From Agelas oroides (Eukaryota; Porifera; Demospongiae; Agelasida; Agelasidae), in NCBI GenBank assembly GCA_949130485.1, contig OX422185.1, positions 8,161,127-8,225,126 of the forward strand: DNA of 64,000 nt, given 5' to 3'. The notes beneath the pieces are model-generated. The model did not search any database. It saw only the letters and a program-made list of their open reading frames with translations, and was not told the DNA's origin. Within the stretch, counting starts at the first letter, position 1. Each line of letters opens with the position of its first letter. Below, in pieces: positions 1-8,455 of this stretch. A program made the position numbers and the translations under genes.

Positions 1-398
1 AATTTGATCTTTTGATTCACGAGTATAGCAACTCAATTTTTAGAAAGAAGGTATTTATAAACAGAAATTATTTTATGACATCACCAATTAATCACGTGAG
101 ATGTTAGGCACTGTATGTATACAAGACGTCTGACGCATATATCCCTTCAGAGTTGTGGGTTGGTAGGGAAGGACAAACAACCCTGGTTCCTTCTACGGTT
201 GTTTCTGCGAAGGATACGAACACTTTGGGATCTGGGAAAGATCTCAGAAGAGCTCTGCGGTGAGACTGTGGAGAAAGTGGCTCGAGCAGGGTATTAATTA
301 ATGAAACTTATAATGAGATCCATAGTTACATTTATAAAAATTCGACCTACCTACCCACTTTTTCTGTGAACCCTACTCGTGAATCAAAAGATCAAATT
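1..398. mobile_element. short TIR element at window edge (MITE-like)
   Basis: The first 25 bases and positions 374-398 are perfect reverse complements (core TTTGATCTTTTGATTCACGA at 3-22). About 350 bp lies between them, with no convincing ORF; the 60-codon frame at 115-297 is not recognisable. Size, paired ends and lack of coding fit a non-autonomous DNA transposon. The left flank is outside the window, so the element may extend further left and a target duplication cannot be checked. Superfamily not assigned. Confidence 0.6.
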
Positions 399-1208
399 GG
401 TATGGCCTTAGAGACATTTTCCATCATTCTGCTGATCAAAACAAATACTTGCTGTCGAAGATTGTGATACTTCTGGTTCCTCTCTTACACGCTGTGATGA
501 CTTAAATGATTTAGTCCTTTTTTAACCCATGATGTTTACTACTAAAGAATGGTCAATCTTTATTGACTATTGATGTTTAGAAAACAGTACAATGACAATG
601 CTAAAATCAAGTATTGATGCCAATGGTAGCTATGCCAGACAGTAGGATGGAAGCCAAAGGCAACAGACCCAACGTTTCCGAGTGCTGTGAGTAGATTACA
701 TATCAGCAGGCCTTGAAAGCGGTACTTTGCTGATCGAAAATCTCTCTAAGTTCAACCTCTCACTTTGTGTGTGTAAATCACACAGTCTTGTCAACTTCAG
801 ACGGCAAGGTACAACACACTGGGCAAACACGGCGACTTTCTCGGATCTTTACGGGCATATTACGTCATTTCAATTACTTATTGCTACCAGAATGGGCACA
901 ACCCTGTCATTAATTTCCGTCGTTTTGCGACTGAGTTCTCCAACCTCGTCCATAAAAAAAATCCGCTCTCTCCGCCCAAGAACAAAATGGCCGCTAGCCA
1001 CGTGGTCAAAATTCATACGCATGCGCGTTTTCCGCGGAGTAAAAAATGGCTGAGTTATCATGTAGCTGTACCAACAGGAAACGCTCTAGCTTCGCAACGA
1101 AGCATTTTCAGAGAAAATCGCTTAAAATTTTCGCCCTTCATCCGCCGCTAAGAAGGTTGTATCATTTGTGGCACGAATAATCACGTGAAAAGTGAGATGT
1201 TGAGTAAC
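399..1208. other. non-coding stretch with a possible promoter-like motif cluster
   Basis: No gene is recognised. At 983-994 there is CAAAATGGCCGC (YY1-like) and at 1016-1027 TACGCATGCGCG (NRF-1-like, one mismatch). An ATG follows at 1046 in a good context (AAAAAATGG), opening a 44-codon frame that ends at 1180. In animals these two motifs mark housekeeping promoters. Here the downstream frame overlaps repeat-like DNA, so a decayed promoter or chance are both possible. The rest of the stretch shows nothing. Confidence 0.25.
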
Positions 1209-1366
1209 AGACACACACACAGACACACACACAGACACACAGACCAAGTACCGTAACCCTCGCTGCGCATGCGCGCCGAGGGTTAATAAGAGCCACAAAA
1301 TAGCTATTGACACCGACTCGGTGGCAATAAGAGCCACGAAACAGCTATTGACACCGACCTCCGTTC
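1209..1366. repeat. CA microsatellite, 32-bp palindrome and 41-bp tandem duplication
   Basis: Positions 1209-1245 are an ACACAC/AGAC microsatellite. Positions 1254-1285 form a near-perfect 32-bp palindrome: TAACCCTCG and CGAGGGTTA arms around GCGCATGCGC, with only a two-base step mismatched on each side. From 1285 an AATAAGAGCCAC...GCTATTGACACCGAC unit is repeated at a 41-bp offset. The minus-strand translation looks like repeat-derived peptide, with VCVSVCVSV from the microsatellite. It is treated as an old interspersed repeat, not a gene. Confidence 0.55.
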
Positions 1367-1544
1367 CAGGTTTTCCCTCCCACTGCTCTCTTCCAGGCTA
1401 TGGTCCAGTCTGTAAGCGAATGACAGACAAGCTGTTTCGGCAGCTTGTTTTAAAAATAACTCAGCAATAACATAATTTCTGGTGGCAATAAAAGACATAG
1501 CCTGGTTCAAATACATTATCTTCCCCTCCAGATTACTAGAAAAT

Positions 1545-1572
1545 GTAGAACGTTGTGGGGGCGAGCCTGAGC
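1545..1572 (+). repeat. GGGGCGAGCSTGAGC motif, CCTGAG variant
   Basis: CTAGAAAATGTAGAACG followed by TTGTGGGGGCGAGCCTGAGC. The same GC-rich 15-mer recurs in both orientations through the left 9 kb. The inverted partner at 3025-3043 has the same unusual CCTGAG/CTCAGG variant, so these two may be the ends of one element of about 1.5 kb. See the Helitron-like entry for the alternative reading as a 3' hairpin. Confidence 0.4.
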
Positions 1573-1711
1573 AAGCTGATGCAGGAACACCACTGTCTGC
1601 TGTTCCATGAGCATGGTAAGCAACACTTCATTTAGCCAAGCAGTACAGTTCTCACCAGATATAGATGGTCATAGATGCTGACAAATTGCAGCCATTTCTC
1701 CGGTCTATTAC
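1573..1711. other. unassigned flank
   Basis: Short unique sequence between a GC-rich repeat motif and the target duplication of the next element. No ORF or motif seen. Confidence 0.5.
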
Positions 1712-1737
1712 AGCTACACACTAGTCTCGTCCCCGGC

Positions 1738-2127
1738 GAGCGCGAAAAACGGAGAAGCGCCTGGTACACACTGTTTGCGCATGCGTTTAATCTCCCCAAG
1801 ATGTGGGGACTCCGGACTATTTTCTGATTCTTCCGTGTTATGTGACGTCAGAGCTCGGACTCGATATAGTAAACTTGTCAGGATAATATAATGGCGTGTA
1901 ATGAGAGTTCGGATTTTCAGCAAACAATTTATCAAGCCCTTCAGCGACTTGCGACCCCAAGTATGGTTCTCTAAACTTTCATCTCTCCGCTTGCACTTCG
2001 CACACATGAGATTCGGTAAGCTGTCGTCATGGTTCAACGTTATATCCAACAGAGCGCTTATCCTTGATGCTAGTCTTTCCTGGCTAGCTTTTTTTACCAA
2101 ACAATGCTACTGGCTATAAGCCACAGA
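1738..2127 (-). pseudogene. possible zinc-finger-associated (ZAD-like) remnant
   Basis: On the minus strand an open frame ending at 1714 reads ...SRISALLDITLNHDDSLP and then MCAKCKRR. This resembles the ZAD/Kruppel-associated zinc-binding pattern in which a CxxC pair follows an 'LP' turn. An upstream CG-L and LFGKK-like stretch lies in another frame, across a run of seven A, so the reading is broken by a frameshift and an in-frame stop. Most of it lies inside the 1722-2637 element, and no good ATG starts it. Function is not claimed beyond a decayed zinc-binding domain. Confidence 0.3.
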
Positions 2128-2279
2128 GGATCAGCAAAGGCGGCACACCGATGCCATTTTCGCTAACTGGTCCACGTCGGGATGTTTACTACTTAAATTT
2201 TGTCAGAGCACACGCCCCTAAACTGTGTAAACGTGAGCAACGCCATTTTTAATTAACCTGAAGCACATCAGTGTGTACC

Positions 2280-2595
2280 TAGTCTCGTACCCAGCCGGAT
2301 ATAACCTACGGAAAATCCGTCTGGTAACATTGCGCGCCTTTCTTGGGCTTTTACACACGTCAGCAGGGTTTGAATGCGGCCATATATGGACGTTCTCACC
2401 TCTACATGGCTTCAATTATCACTAATTAGCACCCGCACAAGTCCTAGTGCGCCAGTGGGCCGCCCAAGTAATTGGACATGCTACAATTTGATTGGCACGT
2501 TCAAATAACTCCGTCGTAAGTAGAAAAGCCCCAGAATCGAGCCCAACGTTACCAGACGGACTTTCCGTAGGTATATCCGGCTGGTCACGAGACTA
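2280..2595. mobile_element. nested 316-bp TIR element with 9-bp target duplication
   Basis: Ends are 2280-2328 and 2548-2595, inverted copies over about 48 bp (TAGTCTCGT, then CCAGCCGGATATA, CCTACGGAAA, TCCGTCTGGTAAC) with a few substitutions and an indel. GTGTGTACC is duplicated exactly at 2271-2279 and 2596-2604. The interior is non-coding. The terminal TAGTCTCG and 9-bp duplication are shared with other elements in this window, so it is a non-autonomous member of the same superfamily, inserted into an older relative. Confidence 0.85.
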
Positions 2596-2647
2596 GTGTG
2601 TACCAGGCGTTCTGCCTCCGCGCCGGGTACCAGGCTAAGCTACACAC

Positions 2648-3646
2648 ATGCTTGGACTAAACTTCACACTGAAGTCATGAGCTGAATCTCTGGCGCTTAT
2701 GAGTGTTGATTATGCTTGGCCCTTACCTGAAGCAACCTCAACTACTGTATGTAAATTTGTACTGTCTGTAAGGAGCCTGCCCTTGTCTGTCACGGTCCGC
2801 AGTTGCCATGCGTACGTTAACTTGAGTAGTCTTCGCTCCGAGTTTCTTTCACGCCGACGCTGCGTTATGGCAGTAGTCCTTCACTGTTGATTACCGAGCT
2901 GAGTGCACGAGCTCGATTTTCCTAATATTAAAATTTAAACGCGCTCATTTAAAATTTCCGGTAAGTGGTCGGTCCAAGCGTACAAGCATACACACACGCA
3001 TGCACAATGCAGTCACGCTAGTGTGGGACTCGCTCAGGCTCGCCCCAACTACACGGCAAACTGTTGAACTGCAAGTGGATGGCAGAGAAGCCATTTAGGC
3101 TGAAGAAATTTGCTGTTATCAGTAACATGCTAAGTATTCACTAAGCAAACAAATTTTTGTGACAGTTCTTGGTCAACATGACATTTGCAGAGCTGTAAAC
3201 CAGATACATTCTTTGAAGTTTTGATGTCAACATGGTATCATTTAGCCTGACTGCCCCCTGTCTGGTAAAGGGCCAAAAAAATACACTTGAAATGAATTTC
3301 TGAGAGCAGTCATACAAGGGTTTCATCGCCTGGGTTCAGATTGAATTCCGATATTTAGACGTTTCAGAAATGTGGTTATCAATCTTGTGCTGGCAATAAC
3401 AAGGTCTAAATTGTCATACAAACTTAAAGCATCTTTAGATTACAGCAAACATTGCTGCTGGACGTAGGAGACACACAAGACTGAGAAACTTCTTAGTTGT
3501 GCACAAGGTCACAATAGCTCAGTAGAATATCACCAAAGTGCAGTGACAGTGCATTCTTTCAAAACACTTTACCTAGCTGGCAACCAATAATAGAGACACA
3601 AATACAGTGATTTCACTATAAATCTAAACATTTATTGATTCATGAT
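2648..3646. other. no gene seen; contains one GC-rich motif copy
   Basis: Unique-looking non-coding DNA. Positions 3019-3043 hold CTAGTGTGGGACTCGCTC then AGGCTCGCCCC, the inverted CCTGAG-variant partner of the motif near 1556. Small frames (2699-2890 +, 3141-3326 -) show no recognisable domain and are not called. Confidence 0.5.
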
Positions 3647-5290
3647 TTAAAGTGGCAGAGAACCCTGTATTCTCAAGGTCAACATACCTGGAATCCAAGC
3701 TGATAGAATTCTTTGTCTTTGTAAACTTTTAACGCACAGTCCGTTTTGGGAGTCTTCATCCGTTCACTGTCCGTAAAATTGGGCCCCATTTCCTGTCGGC
3801 ATTGACATCCAATAATGTTATAATTAACCCTTTAAACCCCATGTTTTAAACGGCGGGCGTCATTTGGAAATACCAAATTATTGCTGAGTCATCACGTATA
3901 GCCAAGCGGTCTGATAATAAAAGCTTTGTACCTTGAAGTTACTGACTCTAGTAGCGAATCGCTGTTGTAGTAGCGAGAGCAGTTACTTAAGTTTGAGGAA
4001 AAGTTGAAACAAGCAAGTTTGAGAGACTATATGTAATACACCGTGAGACACGGGTAAGCACTTATACTTGAACACATTTTATCATGATAGGTTAGTGTAC
4101 TAAGCAGACTAAGGGAGCCCTGCTACTTAGTTGAGTAGTTTTAGAGTAGTACTAGTTATAAGCAGCGTTTATAGTTCGTAATTCGGTGCCAGAGAAGCAT
4201 AAATACGTCTCAATTTGTTAAATTTCAGTTATGCGGTACTACGTAGTGAAAACTGAGCTTATAGCTTCAAAGACAGGAAGCGCTATAGCTACGGGAAGCG
4301 CACCAACAGAAGTGACCAAAGTTTATCTAGCCGCAAGAGTGGCTGCACCATCTCGTTCCTATGTAAACAGAGCGCATAACACTATAGCCTGTGGCTATGA
4401 CGTGTACACACGTCTACGATATTGTAACTACACTAAAATTTTATGACGTGTGTAGACGTCTACGGGATATAAAGGGTTAAGTTAGTTAAGATGTGGCCTG
4501 GCGGAACCCCTCATGTGGTGGTCGGAACTTTGAAGATAAGCTTAGATCGACTTAAAAAAACAAAAAAACACAAGAAGGAGTTTAGTAGAGTGCTGTAGTG
4601 TCAGTAGCTGTGAGTAGTGCGTAATGCCCGCTTGTGAAAGCTAGCTTGTGTCTAGAAGCAGCAGAATAGCCACAGTGGCCAAGACTGTACTCACTGGGTA
4701 GGCCCATGTCTTGCGATCGTATGCCAAGCCTAGTAGGTGACCGTGGCCCAGTGCTGCGAGTGCTGGGCTGGGCTTTAACTACAATGCGCAATATATCGTT
4801 GGTACTACCGTGCCGTAGACAAGAAAGCTCCAGAGGAGTTGTGTGTGGAACAGAACCGTGAGTTGTTTAGCGACATAAGGGGGAGAGGTGGGCTAGTAAT
4901 GCTTGCTTCCACTCGTGAATGAGCCCCTCCCATAGACAAGCTATGAATTTTTTGAAATGTGCATTCATTTTGGTGCAGTCGAAGTTGTCCATTCCAAGAG
5001 TAGTGACAAACATGAGTCTAGCCTGACTTTAAGAGTAGCTCTGAACAAAGCTGGCACAGATTGATTTGAGATACATTGGTGGTTAGGACGCTACCTAGAG
5101 TGAGTGTTTAGATGCGTCCATCGAGTGGCAATTTTGGGTTCATGAATATATTAATGAGCCACTAAAACCCTTTTTAAAATTAGGCAAAGCAAGATTGCCC
5201 TAAAGCAAACCCTAACCCTGAAACTGGGAGTAACCCTGGTCCTGACTGTAACCCAAGTTTATGATTTTGTTAACCTCCGCCGAAAGACTT
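3647..5290 (+). repeat. repeat B, copy 1 (interrupted)
   Basis: Outside an insertion at 3828-4476 this matches the reverse complement of 57312-58300 almost end to end. Both reduce to about 990 bp, running from TTAAAGTGGCAG... to ...CCGCCGAAAGACTT. Landmarks are GATCGACTTA followed by an A-rich run, GCGATCGTATGCCAAGC, and near the right end an imperfect CCCTAACCCTGAAAC tract. Frames inside are not consistently kept between copies, so coding is doubtful. Family unknown; the two-copy alignment defines the ends. Confidence 0.75.
3828..4476. mobile_element. piggyBac-type MITE in a TTAA site
   Basis: TTAA occurs immediately on both sides (3824-3827 and 4477-4480). Ends read CCCTTTAAACCCC and, inverted, CCCTTTATATCCC, fitting piggyBac-like termini (CCC..., TTAA duplication). 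The other copy of repeat B has the uninterrupted site, a single TTAA at 58111-58114, so this is an insertion with an observable empty site. It holds a 71-codon frame (4231-4446) with no recognisable domain, too short for a transposase, and is therefore non-autonomous. Confidence 0.85.
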
Positions 5291-5743
5291 CACCGCCACC
5301 TTAATGTATCCCCGAGATCGTAAAATCATGCATGTCAAATATGCATTGGATACACTCGTTCATGCCAGCATTGATGACTTCTCTATTAAAATTCTAGTGT
5401 GTTCTGTTCGTGTCTCAACATGAACATGTCGAGCCTCATCTACAACCGCTTCCAGCTTCTCAAAACTGCTGAACGGTCCACACAAATGTAACTTAAGTAA
5501 CTAAAAATGTACCATGGGTCATTCATGGGAGACGTGTGTGACTTAAAAAGCTCATGATGGTTACCATTGTAGGTCTTATATTGGGGAATGTATGTCAGAG
5601 TGATTAAATTCCTCAGATTGAGGGGTTTACCCAAAGGGGGTATGAATCTCATTATTGTCCCACTACAGTTCCAGCTCAATTGCATGGAACAATTGATCTA
5701 TCTTGCAATATCCAAGATCAATTAGTGTGACCTCAGATGTTTC
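5291..5743. other. no gene seen
   Basis: Non-coding sequence with no recognisable domain, RNA or repeat. A 81-codon minus-strand frame (5440-5685) has no visible family features. Confidence 0.4.
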
Positions 5744-6171
5744 AATTAGCAAAGGTCAGCCATGTCCGACCTCCTCTGTATAGTAGATACTCACGCTCCA
5801 GCCATCTATCCTGGATGTCGCTGCAAACACAACTTCTATAGGGGTATCCTTTGTTCAATATGTGCGCACGCTCCGGCTGCAATTCCTGGCTGCCTTTCAT
5901 AACTGCCATCTTTCAAAGTCACCTTGGAGCTAGCTGGCTGCCAAGTTGTACGAAAATCTTAAGGTCCGCACGCGGCCCGCGGCTATCGCGTTAAATTACA
6001 GCGTCTAGAATATACGGAACGACGTACGACAGATAATATTCGATGAAAAATCTCGATTCAACTCACTAGTGTGGGGCTCGCTCACGCTCGCCCAACTAGG
6101 TGAATGCACAGCATTGTGGGGGCGAGCGTGAGCTCGAATGCGATGGATGCGCAAGCGCGTGCAGAGCGGGT

Positions 6172-6236
6172 GGTGCGGTGCGGCTGGTGCGGTGCGGCTG
6201 GTGCGGCGCGGCTGGTGCGGCGTGGCTGGTGCGGCC
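6172..6236. repeat. 14-bp GC-rich minisatellite
   Basis: About four and a half copies of GGTGCGGYGYGGCT in tandem at 14-bp spacing, just downstream of the Helitron-like ORF stop (minus strand). Not divisible by three and not part of that frame. Confidence 0.75.
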
Positions 6237-6264
6237 TAAACCACGTGGAATATGAAAAAGTGGA

Positions 6265-6930
6265 TTAGTGTGAGCGAAGCTGAAGGCCTGGGAACGCCTC
6301 CGAGCATGTAGTACATTTCTGCATTTCCAACGCAGCAATCTCTGCATGAAAGTTCCGCATCTTAGCCTGAACAGAGGGCTGTTCAAACAAAGGCAGCTGT
6401 GACTGTTGTCCTCTTTGCCCTTCCCTGTTACGCTGTAGTCTGGCCTCTCTCTCTTCTTCAGTCTCAGTGGCCAACCTGTGACGTTGGTTGGCACTCATCC
6501 GCTGTAGCCTGGCTGCTCTCTCTTCTTCAGTCTCAGAGGCCAACCTGTGACGTTGGTTGGCACTCATCCGCTGTAGCCTGGCTGCTCTCTCCTCTTCAGT
6601 CTCAGAGGCCAGCCTGTCCCTCATTTGCTGAAGCCTAACTGCTCTCTGCTCTTCGCTTTCAGTTGCCAGACTCTGACGTCGGTTATCGCGTATTTGCCGC
6701 AATCTGGCGTCTCTCTCTTCGGCAGTCTGAGCGGCGCGTCTAGCCCTATCTCTTGCTCTTCGCACTCTCAGCCGTTCCTCTCTCTGTTCCGCGGTTTCAG
6801 AGGCACGACGAGCTCTCTCTCGCTCTCTTCTACGCTGCAGTCTGTCTTCTCTATTCCCTGATGACTCGGGGATTCTTGCTGAAGAATTGATATACGACTC
6901 CATTGTAGAACACATGGCGTCTGCACTCAT
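6265..6930 (-). CDS. Helitron-like N-terminal protein fragment with arginine/glutamate-rich repeats
   Basis: Open frame of 221 codons from the ATG at 6928-6930; an extension to 6963 would need a GTG start. The product is highly charged, with RRRERERARRASETAEQR-type units. From about residue 80 come three copies of a 24-residue unit around ETEEERAARLQR, the two best-conserved copies being almost identical at DNA level (72 bp). The C-terminal part (FHAEIAALEMQ, then CTTCSEAFPGL) matches the start of the cysteine-rich N-terminal region seen ahead of Helitron-type helicases in invertebrates. The frame stops soon after, where the family continues for over a thousand residues. It is a 5' fragment, probably not functional as a transposase. 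Confidence 0.55.
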   Translation of the reverse strand: MSADAMCSTMESYINSSARIPESSGNREDRLQRRRERERARRASETAEQREERLRVRRARDRARRAAQTAEERDARLRQIRDNRRQSLATESEEQRAVRLQQMRDRLASETEEERAARLQRMSANQRHRLASETEEERAARLQRMSANQRHRLATETEEEREARLQRNREGQRGQQSQLPLFEQPSVQAKMRNFHAEIAALEMQKCTTCSEAFPGLQLRSH

Positions 6931-6984
6931 AGATAATTGGGGCGAGTGCAGCGAACCCCACACTTGTGGTGTAAACGGAAAATT

Positions 6985-7021
6985 GTCTATATATATATGT
7001 ATATATATATGTATGTATGTT
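6985..7021. repeat. AT/TATG microsatellite
   Basis: TATATATATATG-type simple repeat, then TATG repeats, between the Helitron-like fragment and the next element. Confidence 0.8.
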
Positions 7022-7039
7022 TGGTACGTGCGTATTCCG

Positions 7040-7819
7040 TATACCGTAGTGTCCCGCTAATACGCCCCCTTCGAAAATACGCCCCCCCCCCCCTCTTTTC
7101 CACCAAAGTTCCTGCACAGGGTAGTTTGACTCGTTATAACGCCCCCCGGTGAGCGTTTTCTGGAACATCAAAACTACACGTGCTTACTATACGTTGCAAG
7201 TGCGTTCAGTAAGACTATAGTAGTCGGTGAATCTTTTGTAAGTTTTGTGGCTTTTAGAAAAGCCGGTTAGATGTTCCAAGTTTTAAGCTGCTAGTTTAGC
7301 AAACAGGTTTATCAGTCTGTCAGTGTTTTTGTTTCCCTCTGAAGATGTACACGCACGGAACCACGAGTCCTTTCCCATCAACTTCAGAACGTCTTCTGTC
7401 ACCATTGACGATGCAAGTCATCTCGCTGCCACTCTTGTGCAAGAAATACCAGCAGACTCTGGAAATTTCCCGTGGTACATGACCGACAGTGTTGCCGTTC
7501 TTGAGGACAGCTACAGCGAAGTCGTCGTGAATGTTATTGACCTCGCGTTGAACTGGCAGCTCTTCTCCGATGTAGGGAGACCACGCAGCTTTGTAAATGT
7601 GATGTCCGCGAACAGTACTCTCGATCCTGAAAGTCGTCGCCATAGTTAGTTGGAAGTGTCCTAATTGCGTACATAGCACTTGCGTAAAATCTTTTGGGGG
7701 GGGGCTTATAGTCGAGACTAATTGCATCCTCGAATATAAGCCCCCCCCCCCCCACCCCCACTTTAGGCGGGATGTAGTGTACAAAATGGGGGGGCGTATT
7801 AACGGGACACTACGGTATA
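7040..7819. mobile_element. 780-bp TIR element carrying a HIRAN-like ORF
   Basis: Left end 7040-7068 and right end 7791-7819 are 29-bp inverted repeats with one mismatch (TATACCGTAGTGTCCCG, then YTAATACGCCCC). The outermost TA may be a TA target duplication, and the TIR layout is reminiscent of pogo/Tigger-type elements (inference). Poly-C/G tracts sit inside both ends, and a second inner hairpin pairs GGGGCTTATAGTCGAG with CTCG-ATATAAGCCCC (about 7698-7751). The only ORF is the small HIRAN-like one, so the element has no transposase of its own. Confidence 0.75.
7320..7643 (-). CDS. HIRAN-domain-like small protein
   Basis: Intact 107-residue frame from ATG (7641-7643) to TGA (7320-7322). Visible features: an early VRGHHIYKAAWSPYIGEEL, then an NxHDxFAVAV motif and the GNTVGHVPREIS stretch typical of HIRAN folds, then a basic GDRRRSE turn and a hydrophobic C-terminal strand. 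HIRAN domains bind DNA ends or 3' single-stranded DNA when part of helicases such as HLTF; stand-alone short versions are known mainly as predicted proteins. Reading extends upstream of the ATG in frame through the poly-G tract, but the ATG best fits the domain start. It lies wholly between TIRs, so it is either captured host sequence or an element protein. It shows no stop or frameshift. Confidence 0.6.
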   Translation of the reverse strand: MATTFRIESTVRGHHIYKAAWSPYIGEELPVQREVNNIHDDFAVAVLKNGNTVGHVPREISRVCWYFLHKSGSEMTCIVNGDRRRSEVDGKGLVVPCVYIFRGKQKH

Positions 7820-8073
7820 ATACATCCTGCCCCATTTGTGGGCGATGCAATATTTCCTCATTGCATGTTGATTCGTGTTGACCACTATTGCTCAAGAGAC
7901 AAGACATCCTTAACTTACAACTGTTCAAGCCGCCTCCAACTGCTTTGAGACCTTATTTCTGCTGCAGTAGCTACCATTTCACAGAAATGACACACAGGGT
8001 GCGTACAATGAATCCAAGATTAGCACATACCCAAGCTAAATTGCTCCACAAATACCGGCATACATTTGATGTA
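7820..8073. other. unassigned non-coding segment
   Basis: Short stretch between two elements; nothing recognisable. Confidence 0.4.
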
Positions 8074-8134
8074 TAGCCTCTTCCCCAGGCATTCTCCTCC
8101 TATAGTTTTACAGTCGGACCTGGGAATGAGACTA
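8074..8134. mobile_element. 61-bp miniature with TAGYCTC inverted ends
   Basis: Left TAGCCTCTTCCCCAGG and right end (reverse complement) TAGTCTCATTCCCAGG pair over 16 bp with three mismatches and resemble the ends of the 2.9-kb element at 53238. No matching flanking duplication was found (TTTGATGTA versus TTCTTACAT), so it may be an old insertion or a deletion product. Confidence 0.4.
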
Positions 8135-8198
8135 TTCTTACATGACATGTATGCAAGTGGGAAAAGTTAGTGTGTATGGAACGCTAATGCACCATACA

Positions 8199-8455
8199 AC
8201 TCACTCACGCTCGCCCCACAATGCACTGCATTCCCCTAGTGTATTATCTATGCTGCACTATACGTAGACGTTACGTGCGTTAAATTGGATAAGTTTAGGA
8301 TATGTGGCACGACGTACGACACATATACGAAAGTCCCGTTAGCATCACTAGAACGGGGCTCGCTCACGCTCAGCATCACTAGAACGGGGCTCGCTCACGC
8401 TCGCCCCGATAACTAGGAGAATGTAGAACGTTGTGGGGCGAGCGTGAGCAAGCAA
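8199..8455. repeat. cluster of GGGGCGAGCGTGAGC motifs, with a 31-bp tandem duplication
   Basis: Inverted copies at 8202-8219, 8356-8372 and 8386-8407 and a direct copy at 8434-8450. AGCATCACTAGAACGGGGC followed by TCGCTCACGCTC is repeated head to tail around 8344-8405. The arrangement at 8386-8450 (inverted copy, AACTAGG-GAATG, direct copy) is the same as at 6071-6133, so this pair is a conserved unit of one repeat family. Confidence 0.55.

Larger units (their letters stand above)
1722..2637. mobile_element. MULE-like DNA element with 9-10 bp target duplication, interrupted by a nested element
   Basis: Left end TAGTCTCGTCCCCGGCG and right end (reverse complement) TAGCCTGGTACCCGGCG match over roughly 45-50 bp with scattered differences; GCGCCTGGTACACAC is shared further in. 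AGCTACACAC flanks both sides (1712-1721 and 2638-2647), a 9-10 bp target duplication. Subtracting the nested insertion at 2280-2595 and its duplication leaves about 590 bp. Long TIRs and 9-bp duplications are typical of Mutator-like elements; that assignment is an inference, since no transposase is visible. Confidence 0.7.
6064..6975 (-). mobile_element. Helitron-like fragment with hairpin-type end
   Basis: On the minus strand this runs from a GGGGCGAG...CGAACCCCAC motif near 6938-6962, through the ORF at 6265-6930, to GGGCGAGCGTGAGCGAGCC then CCACACTAG ending at 6064, with T as the next base. A GC-rich hairpin just before CTAG followed by T is the classic Helitron 3' end, and the ORF type agrees. 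The rolling-circle nuclease and helicase domains are absent, so this is a truncated or non-autonomous piece. A TC start was not identified with confidence. Confidence 0.4.

Noticed and set aside
870-1061. 63-codon minus-strand frame (MITQPFFTPRKTRMRMNFDHVA...)
   Set aside because: No recognisable domain; it overlaps the possible promoter motifs and an opposite frame. Not enough to call a gene.
5205-5275. Telomere-like CCCTAACCC tract
   Set aside because: Only an imperfect single stretch within repeat B, present again in copy 2 (57350-57410); not a telomere array.
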